Below, piece after piece: positions 50,131 to 58,314 of a DNA stretch of 64,000 bases; position 1 is the first letter of the stretch, and each line of letters opens with the position of its first letter. A model generated the notes under the pieces. It was not told the DNA's origin. It worked only from the letters and a program-made list of their open reading frames with translations, and ran no database searches. The position numbers and the translations under genes were made by a program. This DNA comes from Candidatus Woesearchaeota archaeon (GTDB lineage Archaea > Nanobdellota > Nanobdellia > Woesearchaeales > DSVV01), in the NCBI GenBank assembly GCA_016192995.1, contig JACPTB010000004.1, positions 1-64,000 on the forward strand. The letters run 5' to 3'.

Positions 50131-50508
50131 TTAATGAAGTTGATTCTTTAAATCTGGATACAATTCAAAATAATATTTCTGATACTGTTTATTAAATATT
50201 TTTGCATTTTTCATACATTGATGGTATTTAACAAAAGACCATCTAAGATAAGGTACAGATATTAAACAGAGAAAAACACCAATGATAATATTGATGTCGC
50301 TAAATCCGTTATTAAGAGAGATCAATGCAGTGTACAAAGCAATAATTATTGTAATATATGATAAAGCAGATGAGAAAAGTATATTTGCCATAGAGATTAA
50401 TGAATCCCTATTTGATAAATTAACTTGAATAATAAATTTTTTATCGTCTTTGTTCAATACTATCACCTTCAAGTATTTGATTACATAAGGTTTGATTATC
50501 AAACGCAT
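50131..50508 (-). CDS. Two-TM membrane protein
   Basis: 125 aa as drawn. The frame overlaps the upstream gene by 68 bases; a start at a GTG or TTG about 18-22 codons in (VIVLNKDDKK) would overlap less and is more likely. Hydrophobic segments at about 42-62 and 70-88. Unknown function; probably paired with the 266-aa protein. Confidence 0.5.
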   Translation of the reverse strand: MRLIIKPYVIKYLKVIVLNKDDKKFIIQVNLSNRDSLISMANILFSSALSYITIIIALYTALISLNNGFSDINIIIGVFLCLISVPYLRWSFVKYHQCMKNAKIFNKQYQKYYFELYPDLKNQLH

Positions 50509-51241
50509 TTAAAAGGCAAAGATCTCTATAACTAAAAATACTTAATCCTATGGCAGCATATTCCTCGAGTGTAGAATTTGAATCTATTACTCTATTTTGG
50601 CTTACTTTCATGGTAAATTCAGGTATTTCAACTGGGGCTGGGAAGCTTCCCGAGAAATTTTTAGATAATTGGTTAGAAATAAATAGCAGTTCATAAGAAC
50701 AATACCCACATTTGTATTTTTTGCATTGTTGTTCTGGAATATATAACATACCATCAACCTTATAAGTTTTTATCCAACATTGAGCACCAGTACTAATATT
50801 TGTTGGATTACACTGAAAATTTGTTTGAGTATATAAATCTCCTAAGACATAGACAGTTTCATTATCAACAAATTCAATATTGTATTCTTGCCCTTCTATA
50901 AGTCTCCCAATAGAATATTCTTCATAGTTATCCATATAGCATGTTTTAATACTTATTGAAGCATTTGTAACTTCTTTTGGTCCATTAGTGATGATAATTG
51001 GTAGAAATAATTTATCTTTGATATAAGGCTCAAAATTTGCATTTACATCATAATCAGTCATCCATATATTAAAATAAAAACCTAAGTAAAAAGTCAAAAA
51101 TAGAAAAAAAGCAGCAAGTAAAATTGAAGTTATCTTTCTTAATAAGGTAGGATCCTGCCTACCTGTAAGTCTTCTCCAAAATGACAAGTTTAATTCCTCT
51201 TTAAAGGATCTATCCATAAAGAAAGAAATTCTCTCAAACAT
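50441..51241 (-). CDS. Membrane-anchored extracytoplasmic protein
   Basis: 266 aa. An N-terminal cytoplasmic part with a membrane segment about 35-58 (ITSILLAAFFLFLTFYLGFY); the remaining domain is extracytoplasmic with about ten Cys (CQKYKCGYCSY and others). Element cargo. No family recognised. The Cys suggest it could be a client of the DsbA-like protein. Confidence 0.6.
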   Translation of the reverse strand: MFERISFFMDRSFKEELNLSFWRRLTGRQDPTLLRKITSILLAAFFLFLTFYLGFYFNIWMTDYDVNANFEPYIKDKLFLPIIITNGPKEVTNASISIKTCYMDNYEEYSIGRLIEGQEYNIEFVDNETVYVLGDLYTQTNFQCNPTNISTGAQCWIKTYKVDGMLYIPEQQCKKYKCGYCSYELLFISNQLSKNFSGSFPAPVEIPEFTMKVSQNRVIDSNSTLEEYAAIGLSIFSYRDLCLLNAFDNQTLCNQILEGDSIEQRR

Positions 51242-51340
51242 AAATGTCTTTTGTTTTTCAAAAATAAATAAAATATTTAATCAATAAAATAAAGATTATA
51301 CCATAAATTTATGGATAAGTTATATTTTACTAATAAAACA

Positions 51341-51622
51341 CTAAATTCTATCAAGCAACCACTCTGAAATTTTCTCGCCCTTTATTGCTTTTTTCTCTAT
51401 AATTTTAGTAGCTATCTCTAAAAATGCTCCAGAGAGTAAAACAGCTCCGGCTATGCCACCTAAAGCTAAGCTTAAGGATTCATTAGTAGTAGTTATTCCA
51501 AAATACATTGAAATTAAACCACATGGAACTAATATATAGACCATCAGGTAGTTCCTATTAATTTTTCTCATAAGTAATTCTTTATCTACTAACTTTCCTG
51601 TAGTTGTTTTAAGTGTAGTCAT
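51341..51622 (-). CDS. Small two-TM protein coupled to the DsbA-like gene
   Basis: 93 aa, hydrophobic segments at about 26-45 and 50-72. Starts in an ATGA overlap with the DsbA-like gene. Its role may be linked to thiol chemistry by context only. No CxxC. Confidence 0.55.
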   Translation of the reverse strand: MTTLKTTTGKLVDKELLMRKINRNYLMVYILVPCGLISMYFGITTTNESLSLALGGIAGAVLLSGAFLEIATKIIEKKAIKGEKISEWLLDRI

Positions 51623-52452
51623 TGTAACTCCTCATTTATTAGCTTTTCAAAGTGTTCATAAGGTAAAGCACCACTTACAAAGACATCATTAATTAAAAAC
51701 GCTGGTGTACCTTTAACATCAAGAACATTACCCTCTTGCATATCTTTCTTCACTTTTGAAGCCATTTTCCCAGAATTTAAACAATCATTGAATTCATTTT
51801 CAATTAAACCAAGTTCTCTACCATAATTTTTAAGATCTACAATCACTAAAGCGTTTTGATTCTCAAACAATAAGTCATGCATTTCCCAAAATTTACCCTG
51901 CTCTCCAGCACATTCTGCTGCTTCTGCTGCCTTTTGGGCGTTTTCATGAAAATTTAATGGAAAATGCTTGAAGACTAATTTTACTTTACCCGTTGTAATA
52001 TATTCCTTTTGAAGATAGGGTAAAGTATCTTCATACCATCTTCCACAAAATGGACATTGGAAATCAGCCCATTCAATGATAGTTACTGAAGCGTCTGCTT
52101 TTCCTCTTACATGATCTTTGTTTGTGCCAGGAGGCTGCAAAATCTTAACTGAAACTCCTACTTTAGGATTGATATAATATGTACCCTCTTTTTCAACAAG
52201 TGCTTGTTCAATTTTTGCAAAGTTTACTGCTTCTTTAATTTCACCACTATATACGTAAAAAGGTACTGCTTTAATATCATATTTTTTAATCAATTCTTTT
52301 CCTTCCTCAATGTTATAATCTAAAATAATTTTACCGCAGATTACACCCAAATCCCTGCATTTTTGCGAGATTTTTTCAGCTGTCTTTTTGACTTCATATT
52401 GTGTAAATTCTTGAATTTTATCTGCACCATCCACTTGTTTTTCATTTACCAT
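51619..52452 (-). CDS. DsbA-like thiol-disulfide oxidoreductase with CPFC
   Basis: 277 aa. Residues 25-85 look like part of another thioredoxin fold (IILDYNIEEGKELIKKYDIK, AVPFY). Residues 118-277 are a DsbA domain with Cys 133 and 136 (CPFC) and cis-Pro 250 (KGTPAF). The FHENAQKAAEAAECAGEQGK helix is almost the same as in the chromosomal redox-dead homologue at 16833. No signal peptide or membrane segment is visible in the drawn protein, so location is unclear. Element cargo. Confidence 0.85.
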   Translation of the reverse strand: MVNEKQVDGADKIQEFTQYEVKKTAEKISQKCRDLGVICGKIILDYNIEEGKELIKKYDIKAVPFYVYSGEIKEAVNFAKIEQALVEKEGTYYINPKVGVSVKILQPPGTNKDHVRGKADASVTIIEWADFQCPFCGRWYEDTLPYLQKEYITTGKVKLVFKHFPLNFHENAQKAAEAAECAGEQGKFWEMHDLLFENQNALVIVDLKNYGRELGLIENEFNDCLNSGKMASKVKKDMQEGNVLDVKGTPAFLINDVFVSGALPYEHFEKLINEELQ

Positions 52453-52453
52453 T

Positions 52454-52567
52454 TTATTTGTCCTCCATATTATCCAATTGTTGAAAATAAAATTGCCTAA
52501 TCCATTTCAACTCTTTGGGAAATTGAGATTCTAATGATTTATCTAACTGCACTAACACCATTTTCAT
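52454..52567 (-). CDS. 37-aa protein between AbrB-like and DsbA-like genes
   Basis: MKMVLVQLDKSLESQFPKEL and WIRQFYFQQLDNMEDK. Starts in an ATGA overlap with the AbrB-like gene and ends just before the DsbA-like start. Real gene or a leader peptide; unknown. Confidence 0.35.
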   Translation of the reverse strand: MKMVLVQLDKSLESQFPKELKWIRQFYFQQLDNMEDK

Positions 52568-52725
52568 TTTATTGGTGAGATTATTAATTCACCCTCCACC
52601 CCCATAGAAAGCAAAACCTTGCTTTGCTTGTTCAATTGATGATGTTCTAACCATACATGTGGCAAGGTAATCATAAATGAATAATTTTGAGATAATATTG
52701 TTCGCGGTTTTAGTTTAATCATCAT
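52564..52725 (-). CDS. AbrB/SpoVT-type small DNA-binding protein
   Basis: 53 aa. LKPRTILSQNYSFMITLPHV, WLEHHQLNKQSKVLLSMG and ELIISPIK follow the swapped-hairpin AbrB pattern (LP-x-x-W-L, L-x-K-x-x-K-V). Such proteins repress their own operon or serve as antitoxins. First gene of the minus-strand operon; a TATA-like TTTATTTAAT lies about 22-35 bases upstream (near 52747-52760). Confidence 0.6.
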   Translation of the reverse strand: MMIKLKPRTILSQNYSFMITLPHVWLEHHQLNKQSKVLLSMGVEGELIISPIK

Positions 52726-52843
52726 AGATAACAATGACTGAGGTAGTTATTAAATAAAGAAATTTAATAGAAGAAAGTCCATATTAAATATGGACAGATT
52801 AAATAGGAACTTTTAAATAGTAGTTATGATCATAATCATTATT

Positions 52844-53827
52844 ATGGTAACAATTGATCCAGATTTAATAGGAGAAGATGAACTCAGTTTGATAAAGTGT
52901 TTACTTAATTATAAACATAGAATTAAAGAATATCAAAAATATAGTAAGGATTTTAAGAAGATTATCAGTTCAAATCTCAATCCTGAAAATGGATATCTCA
53001 ATTTTAATCTTGTTTATAGTACTCAATATAGGGAACAAGATATCAATGATGAAATTTGCAAATTAAAGAATGGATCAAAAATAATCTTTCAGAGTAATCG
53101 AGGAAATATTTCGAAAACAGCAAGAACATTAGAATCAAAAGGGTTCATCAAAATAGGTGAATTTAAGTTCAAAGATAAAAAAAATAGACCAAAGGGAGAT
53201 AGAAAGTATAGGCAGATTTTAGTATTTAAAATAAAGAATGATGAAACTACATTTAGGAGACTCTTACTTATATTTTTTACAATAGATAATTTTAATTTTT
53301 TTATTAATTCAGATTATTATTTTGATAATCAAAAAATAATTGATGATTATTTTAAAGAAATTATTAAAATATTAAGTATGAATTTCGATTTAGGATATGA
53401 TATAAAGAAAATAAAAAAGCTTGAAAAAGAATGTAATCAAATGCAATTAAATGACGTTAAAAAATGGTTTATTCTCCAACCACATATATTAGCGATTTAT
53501 TTATTTAATCCAAATAGGTTTAAAGTAGTGGTAAAAACAATTCAAGATAATTTTAGAGTGAATAAAATTCCAGAAGCATTTTCTTCAATAATATTCCTGA
53601 TGTCATTTTCAATAAGTTCATTAATAGTTAGTATAGATAAATTCAAGAAGGATCCAAGTCATTCAAAAAATTTATTGAATATATTTAGAGCTTTAGATTT
53701 AGAATCAAATAAGTTAAATAACTACTTAGAATGTTATGCAAAGGCTTATATTTTAAATAATTTAAACAAATTTAAGGAGGCAAGTAATAAGAATTCAGCG
53801 ATGGCGATTACACCCACCAAGTCCTAA
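52844..53827 (+). CDS. Winged-helix-containing hypothetical protein
   Basis: 327 aa from the ATG at 52844 (MVTIDPDLIGED); an ATG at 52826 adds six residues. An early helical domain followed by FQSNRGNISKTARTLESKGF, IKIGEFKFKD and a wing-like beta part suggests DNA binding. The rest is helical. The last gene inside the element; its end touches the far attachment site. Could be a replication or regulatory protein. No family named. Confidence 0.55.
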   Translation: MVTIDPDLIGEDELSLIKCLLNYKHRIKEYQKYSKDFKKIISSNLNPENGYLNFNLVYSTQYREQDINDEICKLKNGSKIIFQSNRGNISKTARTLESKGFIKIGEFKFKDKKNRPKGDRKYRQILVFKIKNDETTFRRLLLIFFTIDNFNFFINSDYYFDNQKIIDDYFKEIIKILSMNFDLGYDIKKIKKLEKECNQMQLNDVKKWFILQPHILAIYLFNPNRFKVVVKTIQDNFRVNKIPEAFSSIIFLMSFSISSLIVSIDKFKKDPSHSKNLLNIFRALDLESNKLNNYLECYAKAYILNNLNKFKEASNKNSAMAITPTKS

Positions 53828-53830
53828 GCT

Positions 53831-53842
53831 GGGCTGTGGCGT
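53831..53842 (+). repeat. Attachment site copy, attR
   Basis: Same 12 bases as the tRNA-Ser 3' end, followed by ATTTTTTTT. Only the 3' end of the tRNA is present here, which fits integration within that end. Confidence 0.7.
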
Positions 53843-53894
53843 ATTTTTTTTAATTTTTAATATTAAAATTAATTAAACATGAAAAATAATTAAA

Positions 53895-54386
53895 ATGATA
53901 AAGATAGCCTTGGATACTGGATGCTTGAATGTTAAGAAAAAGGATTTAATTCTTAATAAGTTAGATGAATTAGAAGGATTAGGTAAAATCAAATTAATTA
54001 CATCAACAGTTAATGAAAAAGAACAAATATTAACAAATCAAATTGAAACCTTTAGAAACACATACCTAAAAATAATTAATAATAAAGAAAAAATCTTGGA
54101 AGGTGGGAGATTTGATATCTCTACTTTTGACAATTGTGTTTTTAGTGATGAAAAAATAATCGCGGAATTAGCAAAGATATTTGGAAAACCAAAGATTGAT
54201 AGCAATGATTTCTTTGATCTTTGGCTCCTTGAAACCGCAATAATTCATAAGTGTGATTATTTTTTGACAAAAAATAGCAATGATTTTATTGTGAATGGAA
54301 AAAAAGAAGCTATTGAACAATTGGGAATTAAAGTAAGAGAACCAAATCAAGATTTTTTAAATGAATTAGTTAATTCATCTAAATGA
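53895..54386 (+). CDS. PIN-like protein
   Basis: 163 aa. IALDTGCLN near the start gives the first acidic residue, and DSNDFFDLWLLETAIIHKCD with YFLTKNSNDF the later ones, as in PIN nucleases. Lacks a neighbouring obvious antitoxin. May be an RNase; family call moderate. TATA sequence upstream not clear. Confidence 0.6.
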   Translation: MIKIALDTGCLNVKKKDLILNKLDELEGLGKIKLITSTVNEKEQILTNQIETFRNTYLKIINNKEKILEGGRFDISTFDNCVFSDEKIIAELAKIFGKPKIDSNDFFDLWLLETAIIHKCDYFLTKNSNDFIVNGKKEAIEQLGIKVREPNQDFLNELVNSSK

Positions 54387-54423
54387 TAGTATCATTTATA
54401 AAGTATAAGCTAAATCTTAACGT

Positions 54424-55041
54424 ATGCCAATAGAAACGATTACTGGATATAAATTAGTATGTAACTTGTGCAGTTATGTCTGGGAAACTAGATATTCTAA
54501 AATTCCAGCTTCCTGTCCTAGTTGCAAAAATAAAATACATAACACAAATAATTATAAAATTTTAACTCAATTTATACATAAAGAAAATACGCCTGAAGAA
54601 ACGATGAAGCTGACCATGTTAAGCGTGATAATTTTTTTAGGAATATGGGTTATTTTTGGATTAATATTTGGATCTAATGCATTTACATTAACAGGTTTGA
54701 TCTTACTTATAATTGTAGGAGTTATATTTTGGAGTACAAATAAAAGAATAGAAAAAGATGCAAACAAAGATAAAAATATCCTTAGAATTTCTGAAGAACA
54801 TACCATCAAAAAAGGTGAGAAATATAAAACAATAAAAACTAAATGCCCAAAATGTTTAACAGAGTTAATCTTACGATTTGATGTTGAGAATTTAAAGACT
54901 GAAAAGAAAAGGTGTACGGGTTGTGGAAACATTATGAGTATTAGTCCCATCAGAAAAAGAGTTTACAAATGCGAGTATTGTTTAAAGGAGCACACAACTT
55001 TAGAAGATGCAGAAAAACATGAGAAGAACTGCAAAAAGTGA
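54424..55041 (+). CDS. Zinc-ribbon membrane protein
   Basis: 205 aa. Ribbon 1 (CNLCSYVWETR..CPSCKNK, residues 13-36), two membrane segments (about 65-85 and 88-105), ribbon 2 (CPKCLTEL..CTGCGN) and a C2H2-like end (CEYCLKEH..HEKNC). Three metal-binding units around a membrane hairpin. Known in some archaea as hypothetical proteins; role unknown. Confidence 0.65.
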   Translation: MPIETITGYKLVCNLCSYVWETRYSKIPASCPSCKNKIHNTNNYKILTQFIHKENTPEETMKLTMLSVIIFLGIWVIFGLIFGSNAFTLTGLILLIIVGVIFWSTNKRIEKDANKDKNILRISEEHTIKKGEKYKTIKTKCPKCLTELILRFDVENLKTEKKRCTGCGNIMSISPIRKRVYKCEYCLKEHTTLEDAEKHEKNCKK

Positions 55042-55140
55042 AAATAGATATGATCATTTCTCCGCAAACCTTCCATCTATTCCGAAACATTTCCGACGGC
55101 AATCACTAAATTTATTAATAAACATTGCAACAAAACAAGT

Positions 55141-55557
55141 ATGACTAAAAGATACTATGTAGATACTTCAATTTGGATGGATATTTATGAAGATAGAAAA
55201 GGTTACAATAATGAACCATTAGGAGATTTTGCATTGCAATTATTTAGTTTGATAAAAGCTAAAGAACATACTTTAATAATAACCGATATTTTGATACGAG
55301 AACTTGAAGGATATTATTCTATGCCTGAAGTAAAAGGAATGATAAAACCGTTTGAAAAAAACATCGAAAAGATGATCTCAACAGAAAACCAGAGAAATGA
55401 AGCAAGAAAAATCGCCAGAGAAAGAAACTTGCCGCCAGGTGATGTCCTTCATGCTATCATTGCAAGAGATAATAATCTCATTTTAATAACACGCGATAAA
55501 GATTTCAATTATTTAAAAGATATTTCAAACCATTACAAACCAGAAGAATTATTATAA
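55141..55557 (+). CDS. VapC-type PIN-domain toxin
   Basis: 138 aa. YYVDTSIWMDIYE (Asp near the start), Glu in LIRELEGYY, and GDVLHAIIARDNNLILITRDKDF with the late Asp cluster. Likely an RNase toxin. Its possible antitoxin, an RHH protein, is encoded on the other strand and overlaps its end by six bases, an unusual convergent layout. Confidence 0.85.
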   Translation: MTKRYYVDTSIWMDIYEDRKGYNNEPLGDFALQLFSLIKAKEHTLIITDILIRELEGYYSMPEVKGMIKPFEKNIEKMISTENQRNEARKIARERNLPPGDVLHAIIARDNNLILITRDKDFNYLKDISNHYKPEELL

Positions 55558-55797
55558 TGAATCAAACGCTGTTTTTCTTATGTGTTCATATTGTTCAACT
55601 GAAATCTTTTTCTTGGCAACGCCTTTTAACGATGATAGTTCTAAAATTGCTTTTTTCATTTTTGCTTCATCAAGCTTTTCCCGCAAAGCATTGCGGATAA
55701 ATTCAGTCCTATTTTGAAATCCAAATTCCTTAACAACAGAATCTACCTCTTTCAAAAAAATGCGATCTAACTTTAAAGTAATCATATCAGTTGTCAT
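55552..55797 (-). CDS. Ribbon-helix-helix protein, probable antitoxin
   Basis: 81 aa. MITLKLDRIFLKEVDSVVKE and FQNRTEFIRNALREKL are the RHH strand and helices; the C-terminal part (VAKKKISVEQYEHIRKTAF) may bind the toxin. Convergent with vapC. A start four codons later (MITLK) is possible. Confidence 0.75.
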   Translation of the reverse strand: MTTDMITLKLDRIFLKEVDSVVKEFGFQNRTEFIRNALREKLDEAKMKKAILELSSLKGVAKKKISVEQYEHIRKTAFDSL

Positions 55798-55944
55798 ATA
55801 TCCATAGTATATACAATAGATATATAAATATTGTGGTAATATCCTTATTAAAGTAAGAAAATAGTTTGTCAGATAGTACCTTTTTCAAACAAAATACTAA
55901 AAATAACAGTAAAATTTAAATACTTGTATAAAATAAGTAACATT

Positions 55945-56604
55945 ATGATCATCTACAACCCGCATAATAACACCATCATGAAAGAACGGATAATACAAGG
56001 AGAATCAATCTTAAATAGCATTCCTACTAACTATTGTTTTATTACAGGCTCGTTCTTATTTCAAGAAAAGTATAAGGATATTGATGTGTTTGTAGTAAGT
56101 AGAACAAAGAAAAAACTAGAAATAAAGAATAAGAAGATAAAAATAACTATTATTGATTTTAATGATCTTTATTCTTTATTTTATCATTCCATTGCTAAAA
56201 GTTGCATAGCAAAAAATATTCTTCCAATAAGACCGTTGAAAGTTACTTTAACAGACTTTTGGGACGTTATTAATGAGGCAATTCCTACAATATTAAACAA
56301 TCAAAAAACCTTTCAAAAAGAACTGCGTTTTTTAGTTCTATATACTGAATATTTTAAAACAAAAAATATTCTTGATTCTTATCAATTATCAAAAAAGATA
56401 AAACAATTTAAGAAAACTGATGAAGTTTTATCATATCTTAAACAAGAGCTTCCAAATATAGTAAAAACCAACGCTGAACCATCCTACATTAAACGATTTT
56501 TCTACACACAGGCAAGTAATTATAAAGATTTACGAGAGTACAAAGCACAAGATTATTTATATGGATTAGTTCATAACATCACAAGGGGTTTAGCCAATGG
56601 TTGA
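55945..56604 (+). CDS. Nucleotidyltransferase-fold protein
   Basis: 219 aa from the ATG at 55945; a TTG at 55924 and an ATG at 55978 are alternatives. ITGSFLFQEKYKDIDVFVV holds the GS-x(n)-DxD motif of the pol-beta-like nucleotidyltransferases. The C-terminal half is helical. Eight-base overlap with the next gene implies one unit with it. MNT-type antitoxin or an independent enzyme. Confidence 0.65.
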   Translation: MIIYNPHNNTIMKERIIQGESILNSIPTNYCFITGSFLFQEKYKDIDVFVVSRTKKKLEIKNKKIKITIIDFNDLYSLFYHSIAKSCIAKNILPIRPLKVTLTDFWDVINEAIPTILNNQKTFQKELRFLVLYTEYFKTKNILDSYQLSKKIKQFKKTDEVLSYLKQELPNIVKTNAEPSYIKRFFYTQASNYKDLREYKAQDYLYGLVHNITRGLANG

Positions 56605-56974
56605 TAGTGAATATTTTAAAACAAAGATACAAGAAATTATAACTCAAAATTATGAAATAGAATTTTTAGGTAATGATTTTGATCAGATTGTTAAACAACT
56701 TACTGACGTAAAAGCTGAAAAAATCTATAATTGGCTCAGTGAAATAATAAAGAGAAAGATTCAACCTATATTTATTGGTTCCAACAAAGTATACAAAGAA
56801 TGGACTGTTAACCAACTACTAACTTTTCGCTATCCTTTTAGTGTAGGAAATACAGAATATAGAATTCTATTAGTGAAAGTCAAAAACCAAATATACATAG
56901 AATTTCATCTTGGAGATCATAAATATTATGATAAAGTAAGAAAAGATTTAGATTTAAAGAAGAGTAGTTACTAA
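56597..56974 (+). CDS. RelE-like small protein coupled to the nucleotidyltransferase
   Basis: 125 aa. The C-terminal half (EYRILLVKVKNQIYIEFHLG, DHKYYDKVRKDL) resembles the RelE/HigB beta-sheet core; the N-terminal half is helical. Overlaps the nucleotidyltransferase by eight bases. Could be a toxin or partner of it. Weak sequence evidence. Confidence 0.45.
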   Translation: MVDSEYFKTKIQEIITQNYEIEFLGNDFDQIVKQLTDVKAEKIYNWLSEIIKRKIQPIFIGSNKVYKEWTVNQLLTFRYPFSVGNTEYRILLVKVKNQIYIEFHLGDHKYYDKVRKDLDLKKSSY

Positions 56975-57025
56975 CCTAATCAAGTACATGTACACCTTAT
57001 TTTTTTTTTAAAAAATTCATAAAAA

Positions 57026-57664
57026 CTACTCCAACTGTAATCTATAAACATCCATGAACAATTCAACAAAACGTGGCATTGCTCTGAAGGTTGGTTCTCG
57101 AAGATAATCTTGGAGGTTGCCATGACGTAAGGCTTGAACTAATGGAGGCAAGACATAATCAACATTTGGTGGATAAGAAAATCTTCCAAATCCTTGTTGA
57201 GAGGTTGGATACCAACTCAGGGCAATTGCTTGAGGTTGGTTAAAGTAAACCACTGAAATAACTCCATTATTATGAAGAAGAACATAAAGTAAATCTCTTC
57301 CACCCATGGTGTCATGTCGTTGCCCAGTAGGTAATCGCCCGGAAGAAGTTTCTGGTGTTGATGAATGTATAAGTACCACTGACTCGAGATTAGATTCTTG
57401 ACCTTTTTGTACAAGGTCTAATGTAGTTGTACCAACTCTTACGGGTAATTCTTCAAAATTTCCTCCATGATCTTCGTGTACATAACGAAAATGTTCATAA
57501 CGTCGTTGTTCAGGATGTGCAAATTGCTGTTTATAACGACCTGTTGAAAAAAGATCAATTTCAGCCGCTATCATAAACGCCTCAGGAACAAGACTTGTAT
57601 TGTGGGGTGGTTTTACTACATCAGTTAATCTCCGCTTAGTTGCTTCAAAATATCGTTGATGCAT
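57026..57664 (-). CDS. Hypothetical soluble protein, possibly JAB/MPN-like
   Basis: 212 aa. A central VVLIHSSTPETSSGRLPTGQ, RHDTMGGRDLLYVLL section has the order of a JAMM domain (His-Ser, then Asp) but lacks the full H-x-H, so a link is tentative. N- and C-terminal parts are helical, with no membrane segment. Composition is less AT-rich in codons than neighbours. Isolated gene. Confidence 0.6.
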   Translation of the reverse strand: MHQRYFEATKRRLTDVVKPPHNTSLVPEAFMIAAEIDLFSTGRYKQQFAHPEQRRYEHFRYVHEDHGGNFEELPVRVGTTTLDLVQKGQESNLESVVLIHSSTPETSSGRLPTGQRHDTMGGRDLLYVLLHNNGVISVVYFNQPQAIALSWYPTSQQGFGRFSYPPNVDYVLPPLVQALRHGNLQDYLREPTFRAMPRFVELFMDVYRLQLE

Positions 57665-57763
57665 TACCTGAAGAAATCAAGTTGCATTTTTAAATATTGG
57701 CAGTAGCAATTAACCTACTATAAAAAACAAAAACTATATATTACTTATATATAGATAATATAT

Positions 57764-58219
57764 ATGGAGGAAAACGAATCTCTCTGGACGACAATCTTTA
57801 TTAGTTTAAGTACAGCTTTTATTTTTCTCTTAAGAGACATGCTTCCAGCACTAGTAAGGGAAATCTTTGTAGTAAAATTCTTTTTTGCGTTGTTGGGATT
57901 GTTTTTTATTATATACGCATTAGTTCTGATCGGTGATTATATCCTCAAGCTAAAAGCTTCAACAAAGAAAATCCTTATGATAAGTTTTTTAATATTTCTC
58001 TTGATATTAGTATTATTCTCGAGAAATACCAACTCATGTAACATACAAAGTGATACTACCCTCAAAGACTGTAGATGTTATGGCAAGGAATCATTACCTT
58101 ACTTAGAAGATAATAAAACCATAACACTATGCAGAGGTTTAATAGGAGAATCAAACTGCTTTATAAAAAATCCTGTAACGGGAGAATTTGAATGGATAGC
58201 TTGTTCTTATATAGAATAA
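57764..58219 (+). CDS. Membrane protein with extracytoplasmic Cys domain
   Basis: 151 aa. Membrane segments at about 8-24, 35-58 and 67-85, then a domain with five Cys (CNIQ, CRCYG, CRGLIG, NCFI, ACSYIE). TATA box ATATATAGATAATATAT directly upstream suggests its own, possibly leaderless, transcript. Function unknown. Confidence 0.6.
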   Translation: MEENESLWTTIFISLSTAFIFLLRDMLPALVREIFVVKFFFALLGLFFIIYALVLIGDYILKLKASTKKILMISFLIFLLILVLFSRNTNSCNIQSDTTLKDCRCYGKESLPYLEDNKTITLCRGLIGESNCFIKNPVTGEFEWIACSYIE

Positions 58220-58245
58220 AGATAAAACTTGGTCAAAAACAACAA

Positions 58246-58259
58246 TATTTATATATATG
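58246..58259 (+). promoter_or_regulatory. TATA box for the copper cluster
   Basis: ATTTATATATATG, about 55-68 bases before the regulator ATG. Confidence 0.4.
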
Positions 58260-58268
58260 GTATCAATT

Positions 58269-58290
58269 ACATATGTCATTAATAACATAT
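58269..58290. promoter_or_regulatory. Candidate ArsR-type operator
   Basis: ATATGT (58271-58276) and ACATAT (58285-58290) form an inverted repeat with an eight-base spacer, just downstream of the TATA box. ArsR family repressors bind such repeats and release when metal is bound. Confidence 0.45.
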
Positions 58291-58314
58291 CATAACAAGA
58301 TGAGAACATAAAGA

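Larger units (their letters stand above)
47274..53842. mobile_element. Integrated element at tRNA-Ser (about 6.56 kb)
   Basis: GGGCTGTGGCGT occurs at 47274-47285 (tRNA 3' end) and again at 53831-53842 in the same orientation, beside the far end of the last element gene. An integrase gene lies just inside the first copy. The second copy is followed by a T-rich run (TATTTTTTTT), as expected for an original tRNA terminator. Contains two recombinases, an Ntn hydrolase, an AbrB-like/DsbA operon and membrane proteins. Confidence 0.8.
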
